DNA from: an uncultured Colwellia sp.
GTDB taxonomy: Bacteria > Pseudomonadota > Gammaproteobacteria > Enterobacterales > Alteromonadaceae
Assembly (NCBI GenBank): GCA_913058245.1
Contig: CAJXQJ010000002.1
Coordinates: forward strand, 186,001 to 250,000
Direction: 5' to 3'
DNA: 64,000 bases
Position 1 is the stretch's first letter; each line of letters starts with the position of its first letter. The notes beneath the pieces were generated by a model, which saw nothing but the letters and a program-made list of their open reading frames with translations, had not been told where the DNA came from and searched no databases. Below are positions 1-8,674 of the stretch, in pieces. The position numbers were made by a program, and so were the translations under genes.

Positions 1-791
1 TAAATATTGCCGTGCGTTCTGCACGTGCTGCGGGCAAAGTAATTGTGCGCGCTTTTGAACAAGTAGATAAGATTGAAATTGAATCTAAGGGTACTAACGA
101 CTTCGTTACTAATGTTGATATAAGTGCTGAACAAGCTATCGTTGAAACGATACAAAAATCTTACCCTAATCACACCATTATCGGTGAAGAGTGTGGTTTA
201 ATCGAAGGCAAAGACAGTGACTACCAATGGATTATTGATCCTCTTGATGGCACTAGTAACTTTGTTAAAGGTATTCCTCATTTTGCAGTTTCTATCGCCT
301 TAAAAGTTAAAGGCAAATTAGATCAATCTGTTATTTTCGATCCAATTCGTGGTGAGTTATTCACGGCGAGTCGTGGTAAAGGCGCACAATTAAACGGCTT
401 TCGTATTCGTGTAAAACAATCAAAAGAACTCAAAGGTGCTATTTTAGCAACTGGCTTCCCTTTCAAGCATAAGCAACATACTAATGCTTACATGGAAATG
501 TTTAAAACCTTATTCGGTAAAACATCAGATATGCGTCGTGCAGGCTCAGCTGCCCTTGATTTAGCTTATGTTGCAGCAGGTCGCGTTGATGGTTACTTTG
601 AAATTGGTTTAAAGCCATGGGATACCGCTGCCGGTGAGCTTATGGTAATTGAAGCTGGTGGCTTGGTAACTGACTTTGTTGGTGGTCATAATCACAGCAA
701 CTCAGGCAACATTGTTGCAAGTAGTCCACGTTTAGCAAAAGAAATTCTAAAAGATATTCGCCCACATTTAGGCGATGCTTTAAGCAAGTAA
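1..791 (+). CDS. suhB: Inositol-1-monophosphatase family protein SuhB (5' end cut by window edge)
   Basis: Mg-dependent inositol monophosphatase family. In E. coli SuhB also joins the Nus-factor antitermination complex on rRNA operons. The family motifs are visible: GEECG (metal-binding Glu), DPLDGTSNFVKG (metal-binding Asp residues) and PWDTAAGELMVIEAGG near the C-terminus. A GTG at 12 could be read as a start, but the frame is open to base 1 and the codons before it give (L)NIAV, matching the E. coli SuhB N-terminus (MHPMLNIAVRAARKAG). The true start is therefore a few codons outside the window and the GTG is an internal Val. A strong terminator follows at 814. Identity is secure; the antitermination role is carried over from E. 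coli. Confidence 0.95.
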   Translation, partial: NIAVRSARAAGKVIVRAFEQVDKIEIESKGTNDFVTNVDISAEQAIVETIQKSYPNHTIIGEECGLIEGKDSDYQWIIDPLDGTSNFVKGIPHFAVSIALKVKGKLDQSVIFDPIRGELFTASRGKGAQLNGFRIRVKQSKELKGAILATGFPFKHKQHTNAYMEMFKTLFGKTSDMRRAGSAALDLAYVAAGRVDGYFEIGLKPWDTAAGELMVIEAGGLVTDFVGGHNHSNSGNIVASSPRLAKEILKDIRPHLGDALSK

Positions 792-813
792 TTACTCTTG
801 CCACAATTAATTT

Positions 814-837
814 AAAGCGCCAGTTGGCGCTTTTTTT
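814..837 (+). terminator. Rho-independent terminator of suhB
   Basis: Perfect 8-bp stem AAAGCGCC/GGCGCTTT around an AGTT loop, followed by a run of T (831-837), 23 bases after the suhB stop codon. Confidence 0.85.
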
Positions 838-876
838 GTGTCTGCAAAGTCCTAGTTTCACCCGAACATATAAGCG

Positions 877-1106
877 CCTTCACATCAATGTAATTGCGAT
901 ATTGCCTGCATGGATGCAGACTTAGGTAATGTCTGGAACTAATAACCTGTGCCTGCATGGATGCAGGTACTTAGGTAATGTCGGGAACCGAAAAATAACC
1001 GTTCGTCTTAAACATATTCACTCTTTCACATCCATGTGATCGCGATATACCGTTCATCGACGGGCATGAATGCACTAATGTCGTGAAGCCATGGATGGCT
1101 AGGAAC
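877..1106. repeat. Palindromic intergenic repeat cluster (CATGGATG core)
   Basis: Most of the gap between suhB and hppD is repeated sequence. Two perfect 14-base palindromes CTGCATGGATGCAG lie at 906-919 and 953-966. Each is followed within a few bases by ACTTAGGTAATGTC and a GGAAC (to 939 and 988). A third, diverged copy at 1087-1100 (AGCCATGGATGGCT) keeps the CATGGATG core and is followed by AGGAAC. A second element, TTCACATC-ATGT-ATxGCGATAT, appears at about 879-903 and again at 1025-1048. No protein is supported here. The pattern looks like a REP/MITE-like intergenic family of marine Gammaproteobacteria, but the family name is not known to me. Confidence 0.7.
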
Positions 1107-1117
1107 GACTTGAAAAT

Positions 1118-1142
1118 AAAAAAGCCAGCATAAGCTGGCTTT
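1118..1142 (-). terminator. Rho-independent terminator of hppD
   Basis: Stem AAAGCCAGC (1121-1129) / GCTGGCTTT (1134-1142) with an ATAA loop. Read on the minus strand it ends in a T run (1118-1126), 28 bases beyond the hppD stop. Confidence 0.85.
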
Positions 1143-1169
1143 ATAAGTATATTCCCAAATCAATAACGT

Positions 1170-2213
1170 TTATAAAACGCCACGTTCCATTTGGTTCAAC
1201 TCTATTGATTTAAATAGCGCAGTAAAGTTACCTTCACCAAAGCCTTTATCGTCAACACGCTGGATCATTTCAATAAAGATCGGACCAAAGATATTTTTCG
1301 TGAATATTTGCAGTAAGTACGAATTTTCTTTTTGGCTATCAACTAATACTTGATGATCGCGAATGCGTTGTGGATCTTCTTTTACCCAAGGAATACGGTC
1401 AAAAACATCATCGTAATACTCAGGAACAATATTTAAAGTATCAATAATGTTTTTATCTAGTTGGTCTAACGAACCAAGTAAATCATCAGAGATAAATGCT
1501 AAATGCTGAACACCTGGGCCATTGTACTCATCTAAATATTCATCAATTTGATTATTCTTCTTACCTTTACCTTCATTGATTGGGATACAGAATGTGCCAC
1601 AAGGAGACTGTAGTGCATAAGAAATTAAAGCAGATTTTTCGCCTTTAATGTCAAAGTAACGAACATCAGTAAAACCAAATACGCCTTTATAAAAGTCTGC
1701 CCAGTGCTCCATTGTGCCTTGGTAAACATTATTGGTTAAATGGTCAACCGCTAAAAAGCCTTTGTCTTTAACAATTACTGGCTCAGCAAGGTCTTCACAG
1801 TCATCTTCATAGATAGAGCCTTTAGTACCGAACTTATCGATGAAATAAATTAAGCTATCACCAATACCAAAAATCGCTGGGTAAGGTAATTTGTTATCTG
1901 CGTCTTGTGCTGATTTAGCACCACGAGCAACAGCTTGTTCAAATGCAAATTCGGCATCTTCAACACGCCAGCCCATTGAACAAATTGCCGGACCGTGACT
2001 TTTCGCAAATTCACGCGAAAAACCCGCTTGCTCGTTGTTTAAGAAAAAATGAATATCATTTTGATTAAAATAATCGATATCACGGCCTTTGAATTTTTTT
2101 GTTTTAGAAAAGCCGAAACCATAGAATGCATTCTCCATAAAGTCAGAATCTGGTGATGCATACTCAATAAATTCAATACCACGTAAATTAAGTGGGTTTG
2201 TTGCTTCTGTCAT
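1170..2213 (-). CDS. hppD: 4-hydroxyphenylpyruvate dioxygenase
   Basis: Fe(II) dioxygenase that turns 4-hydroxyphenylpyruvate into homogentisate in tyrosine catabolism; cytosolic. Two vicinal-oxygen-chelate halves are seen. The metal ligands are the His of FLAVDHLTNN, the His of GPGVQHLAFISDD and the Glu of IFIEMIQR; the C-terminal end FGEGNFTALFKSIELNQ is typical of the family. The frame opens at a GTG (2228), but an ATG at 2213 has GAGAGAG about 7 bases upstream and gives a 347-residue protein starting MTEATNP, so 2213 is chosen. The gene stands alone with its own terminator. A TyrR-like box lies upstream at 2380-2397. No homogentisate dioxygenase gene is in the window. Confidence 0.95.
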   Translation of the reverse strand: MTEATNPLNLRGIEFIEYASPDSDFMENAFYGFGFSKTKKFKGRDIDYFNQNDIHFFLNNEQAGFSREFAKSHGPAICSMGWRVEDAEFAFEQAVARGAKSAQDADNKLPYPAIFGIGDSLIYFIDKFGTKGSIYEDDCEDLAEPVIVKDKGFLAVDHLTNNVYQGTMEHWADFYKGVFGFTDVRYFDIKGEKSALISYALQSPCGTFCIPINEGKGKKNNQIDEYLDEYNGPGVQHLAFISDDLLGSLDQLDKNIIDTLNIVPEYYDDVFDRIPWVKEDPQRIRDHQVLVDSQKENSYLLQIFTKNIFGPIFIEMIQRVDDKGFGEGNFTALFKSIELNQMERGVL

Positions 2214-2379
2214 AATTAACTCTCTCACGCTTGCAATAAAGCGATTATTACTGTGATTGCATGACAGAGGAAGAGATTACAGAAACGGATAATTTTTAAG
2301 GCGTAAAACTATTGTTACGTATAATTCAGATGAATTTTAAGCGACTCTGATCCAGCCTATAGCTCGCTTAGCCCAGAGA

Positions 2380-2397
2380 TGTAACAATAAATTTACA
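2380..2397. promoter_or_regulatory. TyrR/PhhR-type operator upstream of hppD
   Basis: TGTAAC-AATAAA-TTTACA matches the TyrR consensus TGTAAA-N6-TTTACA at 11 of 12 defined positions. It lies about 170-185 bases upstream of the hppD start in the same intergenic gap. TyrR/PhhR control of aromatic amino acid catabolism is known in Gammaproteobacteria; control here is inferred. Confidence 0.6.
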
Positions 2398-2483
2398 GTA
2401 ATTTTCTGGCCTGAATAATCGTTCATATAAGCTCCGAAAAAAGGTAGCTTACAGTTTCATTACATAATCGTTCTACGTGACAA

Positions 2484-2499
2484 TGTGATCTTAAACACA
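2484..2499. promoter_or_regulatory. Possible CRP site upstream of hppD
   Basis: TGTGA-TCTTAA-ACACA matches the CRP half-sites TGTGA-N6-TCACA at 9 of 10 positions. It sits about 270 bases upstream of hppD and just beyond the helicase terminator. Catabolic control of hppD would make sense, but the distance is large and chance matches are common. Confidence 0.3.
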
Positions 2500-2522
2500 A
2501 AGCGTTAAGTTAAAATAGATAT

Positions 2523-2558
2523 AAAAAAAGCGCTGCCTCATGAAGGGGCAGCGCTTTT
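2523..2558 (-). terminator. Rho-independent terminator of the DEAD-box helicase gene
   Basis: Perfect 12-base stem AAAAGCGCTGCC (2526-2537) / GGCAGCGCTTTT (2547-2558) with a 9-base loop. On the minus strand it ends in a run of seven T (2523-2529). Confidence 0.88.
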
Positions 2559-2579
2559 CAAAATATTATAAATATTTGA

Positions 2580-4346
2580 CTAGTTTGTGCGTTGTTCTCT
2601 ACGTGGACGTGGTGAACGTTCAGCTGGAGCCGTTTGGCTATCAGAAACTGTAATATCTAACACTTGACGACGAACACGTACACGCTTCAATTGTTTAAAT
2701 GACTTGTCTGGCATACCTTTAGGTAACTGCACAAAGCTGTGTTTATCATGCAAGTTAATCGCACCGATATAGCTGCTATCTAATGAGATCTCATTGGCAA
2801 TTGCACCAACAATATCACCAGGACGTGCACCATGCTCTTTACCAACTTCAAGACGGTAAGTTTGCCAATCAACATCAGAACGCGCTACTTTTGCTTTACG
2901 CGGTGCACGCTCAGCACGGTTCTCGTTACGACCACGATCATTACGACCACCACGGCTATCATTGCGGCCACGTCCATCGCGATCATTTCTGTCACGTGCT
3001 TCACGACGAGGTTTAGGATCTTCTTTTGGCTGTAATGGTTGCTTCAATTGTTTTTGATACAATAAAGCAGCAGCTAAATCTGTCATTGAAAGCTCTGACT
3101 CATTCGCCATTGCTTCAATAATTTCGCGCATAGCTGTCAATTCTTTATCAGCAACAACGTTAGTTAGTTCATTGCGTGTACGTTCAATACGTGCTTTACC
3201 AATTTCTTGAATGTTTGGTAAGTCATACATTTCAACCTTACCCGAAGTTAAACGCTCATAATGACGTAATGAGTACATTTCACGTGGACGAACAAAAGAG
3301 ATTGACGTTCCGCTACGACCCGCACGACCTGTACGGCCAATACGGTGAACATACGCTTCATTATCGCCTGGTAAATCGTAGTTAATAACGTGCGAAATAC
3401 GTGGAATATCAAGACCACGTGCAACAACATCAGTTGCAACTAATACAGAAGACTGGCCTGATTTGATTTGATCAACCGTACGCTCACGTTGCGATTGGTT
3501 CATATCACCATTAAGCGCAACTGCTGGGTAGCCTGCACGCTCTAATTTTTCTGCAACTTCAATAGTATCATTACGGGTACGAACGAAAATAATCATCGCA
3601 TCGTAATCAACCGTTTCAGCAATACGCTCTAGCGCAGTCATTTTATTAATGCCACTAACTTTCCAAGCAAATTGCGCAATGTTAGCTTTCGCTTTCTTTA
3701 CTGCAGCAATTTTAATGTGCTCAGGCTCTTTCAAGAAGCGATTAGCAACTTTACGTATTTGTGGTGGCATAGTTGCTGAAAATAATGCCATTTGAGTTTC
3801 TTTTGGTAAATGCTCAAGAATCCACTCGATATCTTCCAAGAAGCCCATGTTCAACATTTCATCTGCTTCATCAAGCACACAAAATGATAAGTTATTTAGT
3901 TTTAAACTTTTGCGACGCAAATGGTCCATTAAACGACCCGGCGTACCAACAACCACTTGAGCACCACGTTCTAACTGCTGAAATTGTGGTTGGTAAGATT
4001 GACCACCATATAAAGTAGCAACACGAAGACCTTTCATGTTTTTAGCAAAACTTTCAATTGCCTCGGCTACTTGAATAGCAAGTTCACGCGTTGGTGCTAA
4101 CACCATCAATTGAGGTTTACGAATTGAAACGTCAATTTTCGCCAATGCAGGTAAACCAAAAGCTGCGGTTTTACCCGTACCCGTCTGGGCTTCACCTAAG
4201 ACATCACGGCCTTGCAATAAAGGTGGAATAGTTTGCGCTTGAATTGCAGTTGAAGATTCGAAACCTAGTGCTTTAACAGCAGAAACTAAGTTTTCAGGCA
4301 AACCAAGGGCGTCAAAGCCTATAGAGGCATTGTTAAGATCAGTCAT
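2580..4346 (-). CDS. deaD: DeaD/CsdA-family ATP-dependent DEAD-box RNA helicase
   Basis: 588-residue RNA helicase, probably for ribosome assembly and mRNA unwinding at low temperature, as for E. coli DeaD/CsdA (629 residues). Motifs run in order: Q motif (FDALGLPENL...TAIQAQTIP), Walker A AQTGTGKT, PTRELAIQ, TPGRLMDH, DEAD in VLDEADEML, SAT, and HRIGRTGRAGRSG. After the helicase core comes an Arg/Asp/Asn/Gly-rich stretch (roughly residues 445-490). A DbpA-type RNA-binding domain follows (VDWQTYRLEVGKEHG...IGAINLHDKHSFVQLPKGMP), as in DeaD. The end is basic (RSPRPRREQRTN). A promoter about 215 bases upstream implies a long leader. RhlE/SrmB assignment is disfavoured by the DbpA-like domain. 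Confidence 0.93.
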   Translation of the reverse strand: MTDLNNASIGFDALGLPENLVSAVKALGFESSTAIQAQTIPPLLQGRDVLGEAQTGTGKTAAFGLPALAKIDVSIRKPQLMVLAPTRELAIQVAEAIESFAKNMKGLRVATLYGGQSYQPQFQQLERGAQVVVGTPGRLMDHLRRKSLKLNNLSFCVLDEADEMLNMGFLEDIEWILEHLPKETQMALFSATMPPQIRKVANRFLKEPEHIKIAAVKKAKANIAQFAWKVSGINKMTALERIAETVDYDAMIIFVRTRNDTIEVAEKLERAGYPAVALNGDMNQSQRERTVDQIKSGQSSVLVATDVVARGLDIPRISHVINYDLPGDNEAYVHRIGRTGRAGRSGTSISFVRPREMYSLRHYERLTSGKVEMYDLPNIQEIGKARIERTRNELTNVVADKELTAMREIIEAMANESELSMTDLAAALLYQKQLKQPLQPKEDPKPRREARDRNDRDGRGRNDSRGGRNDRGRNENRAERAPRKAKVARSDVDWQTYRLEVGKEHGARPGDIVGAIANEISLDSSYIGAINLHDKHSFVQLPKGMPDKSFKQLKRVRVRRQVLDITVSDSQTAPAERSPRPRREQRTN

Positions 4347-4729
4347 ATAAATTTTGTCTTCTCATGGTAGAAACTGGCAAAATGCCGAAATTCCTACGTA
4401 CATATACGAGGAAACCACCAGGAAGACTTAAGGCACATTCGGTACGTTAACTTTGAATAGTTAACTGGGCAAGTCTATTGGGCGGATATACCCCACTCAT
4501 TTAAATACTCTGTAATTACGTTTAACAAGATAAATTCCCATCTCAATCACAGAGGCGCGCATTATACAGATGTCTGTTCTTTATACAAGGAATAATGCTA
4601 TTTACATACGATTTAGCAACAAAACAGCCTCATTTTCTTCAAATAAGGTTATTTTGTTGCTAAAAGGTAGCAGCATAAATGACAACCATTTCTGCCGCTA
4701 GAATTTTAAACCACTGCTAATAGTTAACA
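4347..4729. other. Intergenic region: helicase leader and promoter
   Basis: No gene is seen. 4347 to about 4553 is the probable 5' leader of the helicase mRNA and 4561-4588 its promoter. The remaining stretch up to the DUF4097 stop is AT-rich with no clear terminator. Confidence 0.5.
4561..4588 (-). promoter_or_regulatory. Sigma-70 promoter of the DEAD-box helicase gene
   Basis: On the minus strand TTGTAT (4583-4588) and a consensus TATAAT (4561-4566) are 16 bases apart. Transcription would start near 4553, giving an untranslated leader of about 205 bases before the ATG at 4346. Long leaders are a known trait of cold-shock mRNAs such as cspA and csdA. Confidence 0.6.
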
Positions 4730-5551
4730 TTAACTGTCAATTTCAAAACCACCTTTAACTTCTTTTACACGTAGACCACCCGAGCCGCTATCTAGAATTT
4801 TTAAACCGCCCGCTTGTTCAACATCAATATCACCCGAGCCGTCATCAATGGTGATTACACCATCAACTTTTCTCACAGTTAAGTCACCTGAGCCATCCTC
4901 AAATAGCGCGCTACCTGATATTTCTTTTGCATAAATACTGCCTGAGCCATCATCAATATCAACATTGCCGTCAATTTCACTTAATTCCATTGAGCCAGAT
5001 CCGTCAACAATCGTGACATTACCTATAACATTATTGACATATAAGCTTCCTGAACCATCATCCACACTCAAGTTATTTTTAATATTAGTAATAGTAAGCT
5101 CACCCGAGCCATCTTTAACCTCAACTGCGCCATTAATATTACTTATACTTGCCGCACCTGAGCCATCTTCAACAGCTAGCATTAAGTGGCTAGGTACAGT
5201 TACCTTTAGGTTAATATGAGGAGAGTCTCCTTGCCAAAAGCCACTACTACTATTAATTTTTGCCACCAAAAATGCTTTTTTCCCTGAATTAGTTAATTCA
5301 AGTTGGTAGTTATCCGTATTACGCTTATCGGTGTAAATATCAGCAACAACCGTAATATCAGAAACGTTATCAGAGCCTGATATCACCAATGAACCCGCAC
5401 CAGCTTCAACATCAAAAGCAGTTAACGTTGCTGCATCTATAATTAATTCTTTTTGATCATGATGATTTGCATGAGAAGGATTGGCGACGACAATACAGCC
5501 ACTTAGCAATGTTGCACTTGTAACACATAGTAATGATGAAAGTAATTTCAT
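4730..5551 (-). CDS. DUF4097-type repeat lipoprotein (putative adhesin-like beta-solenoid)
   Basis: 273 residues with a lipoprotein signal (lipobox LLSGC, Cys19), so probably anchored in the outer membrane. After about residue 125 it is eight tandem repeats of about 18 residues, each opening with DGSG (last one DSGSG) and then alternating hydrophobic residues, for example KDGSGELTITNIKNNLSV. This is the pattern of a right-handed beta-solenoid as in DUF4097/DUF2807 head-GIN type proteins. Function is unknown. The gene is alone between the helicase and nuoN. Domain assignment is by pattern, not by a profile search. Confidence 0.75.
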   Translation of the reverse strand: MKLLSSLLCVTSATLLSGCIVVANPSHANHHDQKELIIDAATLTAFDVEAGAGSLVISGSDNVSDITVVADIYTDKRNTDNYQLELTNSGKKAFLVAKINSSSGFWQGDSPHINLKVTVPSHLMLAVEDGSGAASISNINGAVEVKDGSGELTITNIKNNLSVDDGSGSLYVNNVIGNVTIVDGSGSMELSEIDGNVDIDDGSGSIYAKEISGSALFEDGSGDLTVRKVDGVITIDDGSGDIDVEQAGGLKILDSGSGGLRVKEVKGGFEIDS

Positions 5552-5740
5552 TGGTATATTCCCTTGTTAAAACATATTTTTTAATTATCTTTCAATAGAT
5601 AATCAATAATCACGCCAATTAGTTAACTCAATTAAAATCAATAAGTTGATGTAAATTGTGAATTATAAAACAAGATAAAAAATACAAGTTTTGGTTAAAA
5701 TCACAATTAATTGGTATTTTAACCAAGTTCATAATTACTT

Positions 5741-7243
5741 TTAAGAAACAATAAATTGGCTAACAACATCAGGGAAAACTCCAAAAACTAAACCGATAAT
5801 AATAAAACTATATACCAGCACTTTTTCAATCACTGCTCGCTCAAGTTTTTTAACCTCATTGCCACCCTCTGGCTCTACTTCAAATAACTTAAAAATAATG
5901 GGTAAGTAATACGCTAAACTAATACCACTGCCAACAATTAAGGTAATAATTAACCACCAAGCATGGGCTATTGTCGCCTGACTTAAAATATAAAACTTAC
6001 CAATAAAGCCCATAGTTAAAGGAATGCCTGCTAAACTTAATATCGCAAGGATAACCAATAAACCGTAACTTGGTGTGCGCCAAAACAAGCCTTGTAAATC
6101 ATTTAATACCGGTTCTTCTTGATAATGTTTAACGACCCTATCTCCTGTTAAACATTGTGTTTGCAGTGAGGCAACAACCAAAAACAATGATATATTGGCA
6201 ACAACATAGGCACTTAAATAAAATAAAACGCTTTGCCAAGTAAAGGCTAAACTTTCTCCCGAAATAACAATGACAACAATTAATAAATACCCCATATGAG
6301 CAATAGAAGAATATGCGATGAGCCGCTTTAAGTTACTTTGTTTTAAAGCCAATACATTACCTATCAACATAGATGCGATAGCCAAAACAATTAACAGCAA
6401 TTGCAAATTACCATGCAACATATATCGTTGCGCAATCACACATTTCACAAGCACCACAAACATAGCAATTTTTGAGACAGTTGCCATCAATGAGGTCACT
6501 GGAGTCGGCGCACCTTGATAAACGTCGGGAGTCCAAAAGTGAAACGGTGCTATTGAAAGCTTGAATGCGATACCCGAAATAAACAGCAAAATACCTAATT
6601 CAAAAAACAATCGTAAATTCTGCTGGTGATATATATCATTTGGTAGATTAGCATCAAAGCTCATAGTGCCAGTGACACTATAAATAAAGGCAATACCAAG
6701 CAACATAAAACTTGAAGCACTGGCGCTAAGTACTAAATATTTAAAGCCACTTTCGACGCTATAATTGCTCTCTCGATGATACCCCACTAGTCCTACTAAG
6801 CTTATGCTCAACAACTCAAAACCTAAAAACAAACTAGCAAAGTGATGACTTGTTACCAGCACACCAGCACCTAACACCAGTAGCATTAACAATAAATAAT
6901 ATTCATCATGTACTTCTATATGATTCTTTAAGAACTGATAACTCATATGCAAAGAAGTTAAAGCCACAACCAGAACTAGGCTAAAAGCAAAAGCGCTGTT
7001 GCTATCGACTTTTAATAACTGGGTTACCACAGTTGGTTGAATTGCAAGCAAATTTACACTGGCGATTAATGCTGTTGTTAATACCCCAGCAGTAAACAGC
7101 ACTATCGTGCGCTGAGAACGACGCCAAGCGACAAGTATCAATGCTAAAGCAATACCAAAAGCGACAATTAATTGTGGTAAAATAGTTTGAATAACATCTA
7201 AACTTAACGAAGCATGGGTATTAGCCGCTGTTACCATCATCAT
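5741..7243 (-). CDS. nuoN: NADH-quinone oxidoreductase subunit N
   Basis: Membrane proton-pumping antiporter-like subunit of complex I, 500 residues, about 14 transmembrane segments. The core carries the family pattern FKLSIAPFHFWTPDVYQGAPTP with the key Lys/His residues and a broken-helix segment, then LKRLIAYSSIAHMGYLL. It is the last gene of the nuo operon. The start ATG at 7243 directly abuts the nuoM stop, with GGAG eight bases upstream. Two further in-frame ATG codons follow at once (MMMV), so the exact start may be 3 or 6 bases later. The C-terminal part is shorter on charge than NuoL or NuoM, as usual. Confidence 0.96.
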   Translation of the reverse strand: MMMVTAANTHASLSLDVIQTILPQLIVAFGIALALILVAWRRSQRTIVLFTAGVLTTALIASVNLLAIQPTVVTQLLKVDSNSAFAFSLVLVVALTSLHMSYQFLKNHIEVHDEYYLLLMLLVLGAGVLVTSHHFASLFLGFELLSISLVGLVGYHRESNYSVESGFKYLVLSASASSFMLLGIAFIYSVTGTMSFDANLPNDIYHQQNLRLFFELGILLFISGIAFKLSIAPFHFWTPDVYQGAPTPVTSLMATVSKIAMFVVLVKCVIAQRYMLHGNLQLLLIVLAIASMLIGNVLALKQSNLKRLIAYSSIAHMGYLLIVVIVISGESLAFTWQSVLFYLSAYVVANISLFLVVASLQTQCLTGDRVVKHYQEEPVLNDLQGLFWRTPSYGLLVILAILSLAGIPLTMGFIGKFYILSQATIAHAWWLIITLIVGSGISLAYYLPIIFKLFEVEPEGGNEVKKLERAVIEKVLVYSFIIIGLVFGVFPDVVSQFIVS

Positions 7244-8674
7244 TTAAGCTCCAAATGAAAATTTAAGTAATAAGCTTGGATATAACCCTATTACTAACAA
7301 CATTAAAAATAGCGTGCTACAAATCATCAACTCGCGTGGAGCGAGATCAATAATTTCTTGCTTCGCCAGCCCTTGAAAGCTTGTTTGAAATAGCACCATG
7401 CCATAAATAGCCGAGCCAATTAGACCAAAGGCGGCAATAACAGCAAATATTGGCAATGTTTGAAATGCGCCAATTAAACTAAAAAACTCGCCAATAAAGT
7501 TTGCCAAGCCGGGCAAGCCAAATGCTGCTCCGGCAAATACCAAAGCAAAGCCCCCCATACGTGGTGCACTTTGCCAAAACCCGCCCATATCGGCTAAGCT
7601 GCGACTGTGTATGCGCTGATAAATCATGCCTGCTAATGAGAATAACGCTGCACTACTTAAACCATGAGCGATCATAGTGACAATAGCGCCTTGAAATGCA
7701 ATATCATTAAAAGCAAATAACGCTAACATCACAAAACCCATATGGCTAATACTGCTATAAGCCACTAAACGTTTAAAGTCATGCTGAGCAAAAGCCATTT
7801 TTGCGCCATAAACAATACTTACTACTGCGAGTGTTGCGGCAATAGGTGCAAACTGAGCACTTGCTTCAGGAAATAAGAAAATAACAAAACGAATGAGACC
7901 ATATGCACCCGTTTTCAATAACACACCTGCTAATAATACGCTGCCCGCTGTTGGTGCTTGCGTATGAGCATCAGGTAACCAACTGTGTACCGGCACTGAG
8001 GGTAACTTAACGGCAAAGGCAATAAAAAAACCGATCATTAAATACTGACTTAATGACAACGGCAGATTTAAACTTAACCAATCGAGGTAGTAAAAACTCA
8101 ACTCGCCAGTTTGTAGTAAATGAAAATATCCGGTGGCGATAATTGCCACTAACATTAATAAACTACTAACCTGAGTGAAGATAAAAAACTTTAAAGCAGC
8201 AAAGTGTCGATTTTCATGACCCCAGATAGCGATAATAGCAGTCATTGGCAACAGCATAACTTCCCAAAAGAAGAAGAATAAAAACATATCAACGGCAACA
8301 AAAACACCAATAATGCCTGCAATTGTTGCCAATAAATTAAAATAATAGAAACCGGCCTTGTGCTTAATTTCCTGCCAAGAAACTAGTACACAGATAATCG
8401 CCAGCAACCAAGTAAGGGCGATTAATACAATACTGAGTTGGTCAAGCCCAATGCTGTACTCGATATTAAAGGTGTCAATCCAACTTACTCGGCTTAATAC
8501 GGTTAAGCTTTCAAAGTTATGATTTGCTGTTACAACAAAAATACAAAATACTGTTGCTAGTAAAGTAAGTACCAGCAAGGCACACCATTTAGCACTACCA
8601 CGCCATCGGTTTTCACAAACCCATGACAATATGCCAGCAATAAATAAAGTGACCATGATAAAAGTTAACGTCAT
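7244..8674 (-). CDS. nuoM: NADH-quinone oxidoreductase subunit M
   Basis: Proton-pumping membrane subunit of complex I; 476 residues from the chosen start. Core motifs are seen: FFFFWEVMLLPMTAIIAIWG (with the conserved Glu), FAVKLPSVPVHSWLPDAHTQAPTAGS and FKRLVAYSSISHMGFVML. The frame is open for 19 more codons, but ATG 8674 overlaps the nuoL stop as ATGA and has AGGAG ten bases upstream. It also starts a normal first helix (MTLTFIMVTLFIAG), so 8674 is preferred over 8731. Followed directly by nuoN. Confidence 0.95.
   Translation of the reverse strand: MTLTFIMVTLFIAGILSWVCENRWRGSAKWCALLVLTLLATVFCIFVVTANHNFESLTVLSRVSWIDTFNIEYSIGLDQLSIVLIALTWLLAIICVLVSWQEIKHKAGFYYFNLLATIAGIIGVFVAVDMFLFFFFWEVMLLPMTAIIAIWGHENRHFAALKFFIFTQVSSLLMLVAIIATGYFHLLQTGELSFYYLDWLSLNLPLSLSQYLMIGFFIAFAVKLPSVPVHSWLPDAHTQAPTAGSVLLAGVLLKTGAYGLIRFVIFLFPEASAQFAPIAATLAVVSIVYGAKMAFAQHDFKRLVAYSSISHMGFVMLALFAFNDIAFQGAIVTMIAHGLSSAALFSLAGMIYQRIHSRSLADMGGFWQSAPRMGGFALVFAGAAFGLPGLANFIGEFFSLIGAFQTLPIFAVIAAFGLIGSAIYGMVLFQTSFQGLAKQEIIDLAPRELMICSTLFLMLLVIGLYPSLLLKFSFGA

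Larger units (their letters stand above)
2214..2525. other. Intergenic region between hppD and the DEAD-box helicase gene
   Basis: No gene is seen. It holds the upstream region of hppD, including the TyrR-like box (2380-2397) and the possible CRP site (2484-2499). It ends at the helicase terminator. No clear -35/-10 pair for hppD was identified. Confidence 0.6.

Noticed and set aside
12-791. GTG at 12 as the suhB start
   Set aside because: The frame continues to base 1 with codons matching the conserved SuhB N-terminus, so the GTG is an internal Val codon.
877-1106. Short repeats that could suggest a CRISPR array
   Set aside because: Only two or three palindromic copies with unequal spacing and diverged sequence, and no cas genes nearby; fits an intergenic palindromic element better.
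4965-5219. Open frame antisense to the DUF4097 repeats
   Set aside because: It mirrors the DGSG repeat codons on the other strand, has no ribosome site, and the minus-strand gene has a clear lipoprotein signal.
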